Assembly (NCBI RefSeq): GCF_000612845.1
Contig: NZ_CCAT010000083.1
Coordinates: 248,001 to 312,000, forward strand
Length of the DNA: 64,000 bases
From: Clostridium ihumii AP5
GTDB lineage: Bacteria; Bacillota; Clostridia; Clostridiales; Clostridiaceae
Direction: 5' to 3'
Part shown: piece by piece, positions 63,968 to 64,000 of the stretch
How the letters are laid out: each line of letters begins with the position of its first letter
How positions within the stretch are numbered: the stretch's first letter is position 1
Position numbers and translations under genes: made by a program
Notes under the pieces: model-generated
What the model was told of the DNA's origin: nothing
Seen by the model: only the letters and a program-made list of their open reading frames with translations
Database searches by the model: none

Positions 63968-64000
63968 ATGAATTATATTTCTGACAAAAGTAAAATTGGA
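63968..64000 (+). CDS. Start of a gene cut by the window edge (probable WbpD-like acetyltransferase)
   Basis: ATG at 63968 after AAAGGAGAG, open to the window edge (11 codons: MNYISDKSKIG). The ISDKSKIG word resembles the first hexapeptide-like turn of left-handed beta-helix acetyltransferases such as WbpD, which would follow WbpA and WbpB in the same pathway. Only 11 residues are visible, so the identity is a guess. Confidence 0.5.
   Translation, partial: MNYISDKSKIG

Overview
The window is AT-rich DNA (roughly 70% A+T by eye) with strong Shine-Dalgarno sites, frequent TTG starts, spore genes (a PdaB-like deacetylase, YtxC, an alpha/beta-type SASP) and amino-acid fermentation genes (phosphate acyltransferase, IorAB). 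This fits a spore-forming, anaerobic Clostridium (sensu stricto). The gene order infC-rpmI-rplT-ktrBA-rRNA methylase-pheST-zapA-U32-mutS2 is a chromosomal housekeeping layout. I saw no transposase, integrase, phage gene or CRISPR array.

Layout. 1-3.3 kb: a truncated beta-propeller gene, a DUF4364 regulator-like gene, a PdaB-like polysaccharide deacetylase and a double-OB-fold SSB-like protein. 3.4-9.2 kb: diaminopimelate/lysine genes (dapH; asd-dapA-dapB) with a PatA-like aminotransferase and cobO between them. 10.2-25.7 kb: an oligopeptide ABC transporter (oppABCDF) followed by four more separately terminated oppA paralogues; the debris of a further one lies between copies 3 and 4. 25.7-27.9 kb: hslO, a methyltransferase and a SASP gene with a sigma-G-like promoter. 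28.2-28.7 kb: five tRNA genes (Val, Asp, Phe, Gly, Cys). 29-46 kb: a DUF6873-like protein, ytxC, the infC-rpmI-rplT operon with an attenuator-like leader and a probable ATT start, KtrBA potassium uptake, a T-box-controlled pheST operon, a ZapA-like protein with a very long coiled coil, a U32-family protein and mutS2. 46-51.3 kb: a DUF523 protein, an FMN-dependent alpha-hydroxyacid oxidase-like protein, ptb without an adjacent buk, and iorAB. 51.4-64 kb: a surface-polysaccharide region with a flippase, a membrane-anchored CWB2-like/PIG-L-like fusion, a FlaA1/WbpM-type dehydratase and WbpA/WbpB-like UDP-sugar enzymes, running off the right edge at the first codons of the next gene. A SpeA-like decarboxylase (minus strand) and a TPR protein are interspersed.

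How parts work together. The opp cluster imports peptides through one permease fed by several binding proteins. The ior/ptb genes suggest energy recovery from 2-oxo acids derived from amino acids. The WbpA/WbpB-like pair points to a UDP-2,3-diamino-2,3-dideoxy-uronic acid precursor for a surface glycan.

Most unusual content. (i) A family of about 200-400 bp non-coding repeats with imperfect terminal inverted repeats, with at least four substantial copies, each lying upstream of a gene. (ii) The oppA amplification with a nearly complete internal deletion in one copy. (iii) The CWB2-like/PIG-L-like surface protein with an altered metal motif. (iv) Several RNA-level control structures: the infC leader, the pheS T-box, the oppA/oppB stem-loop and stem-loops without T-runs inside the polysaccharide operon.
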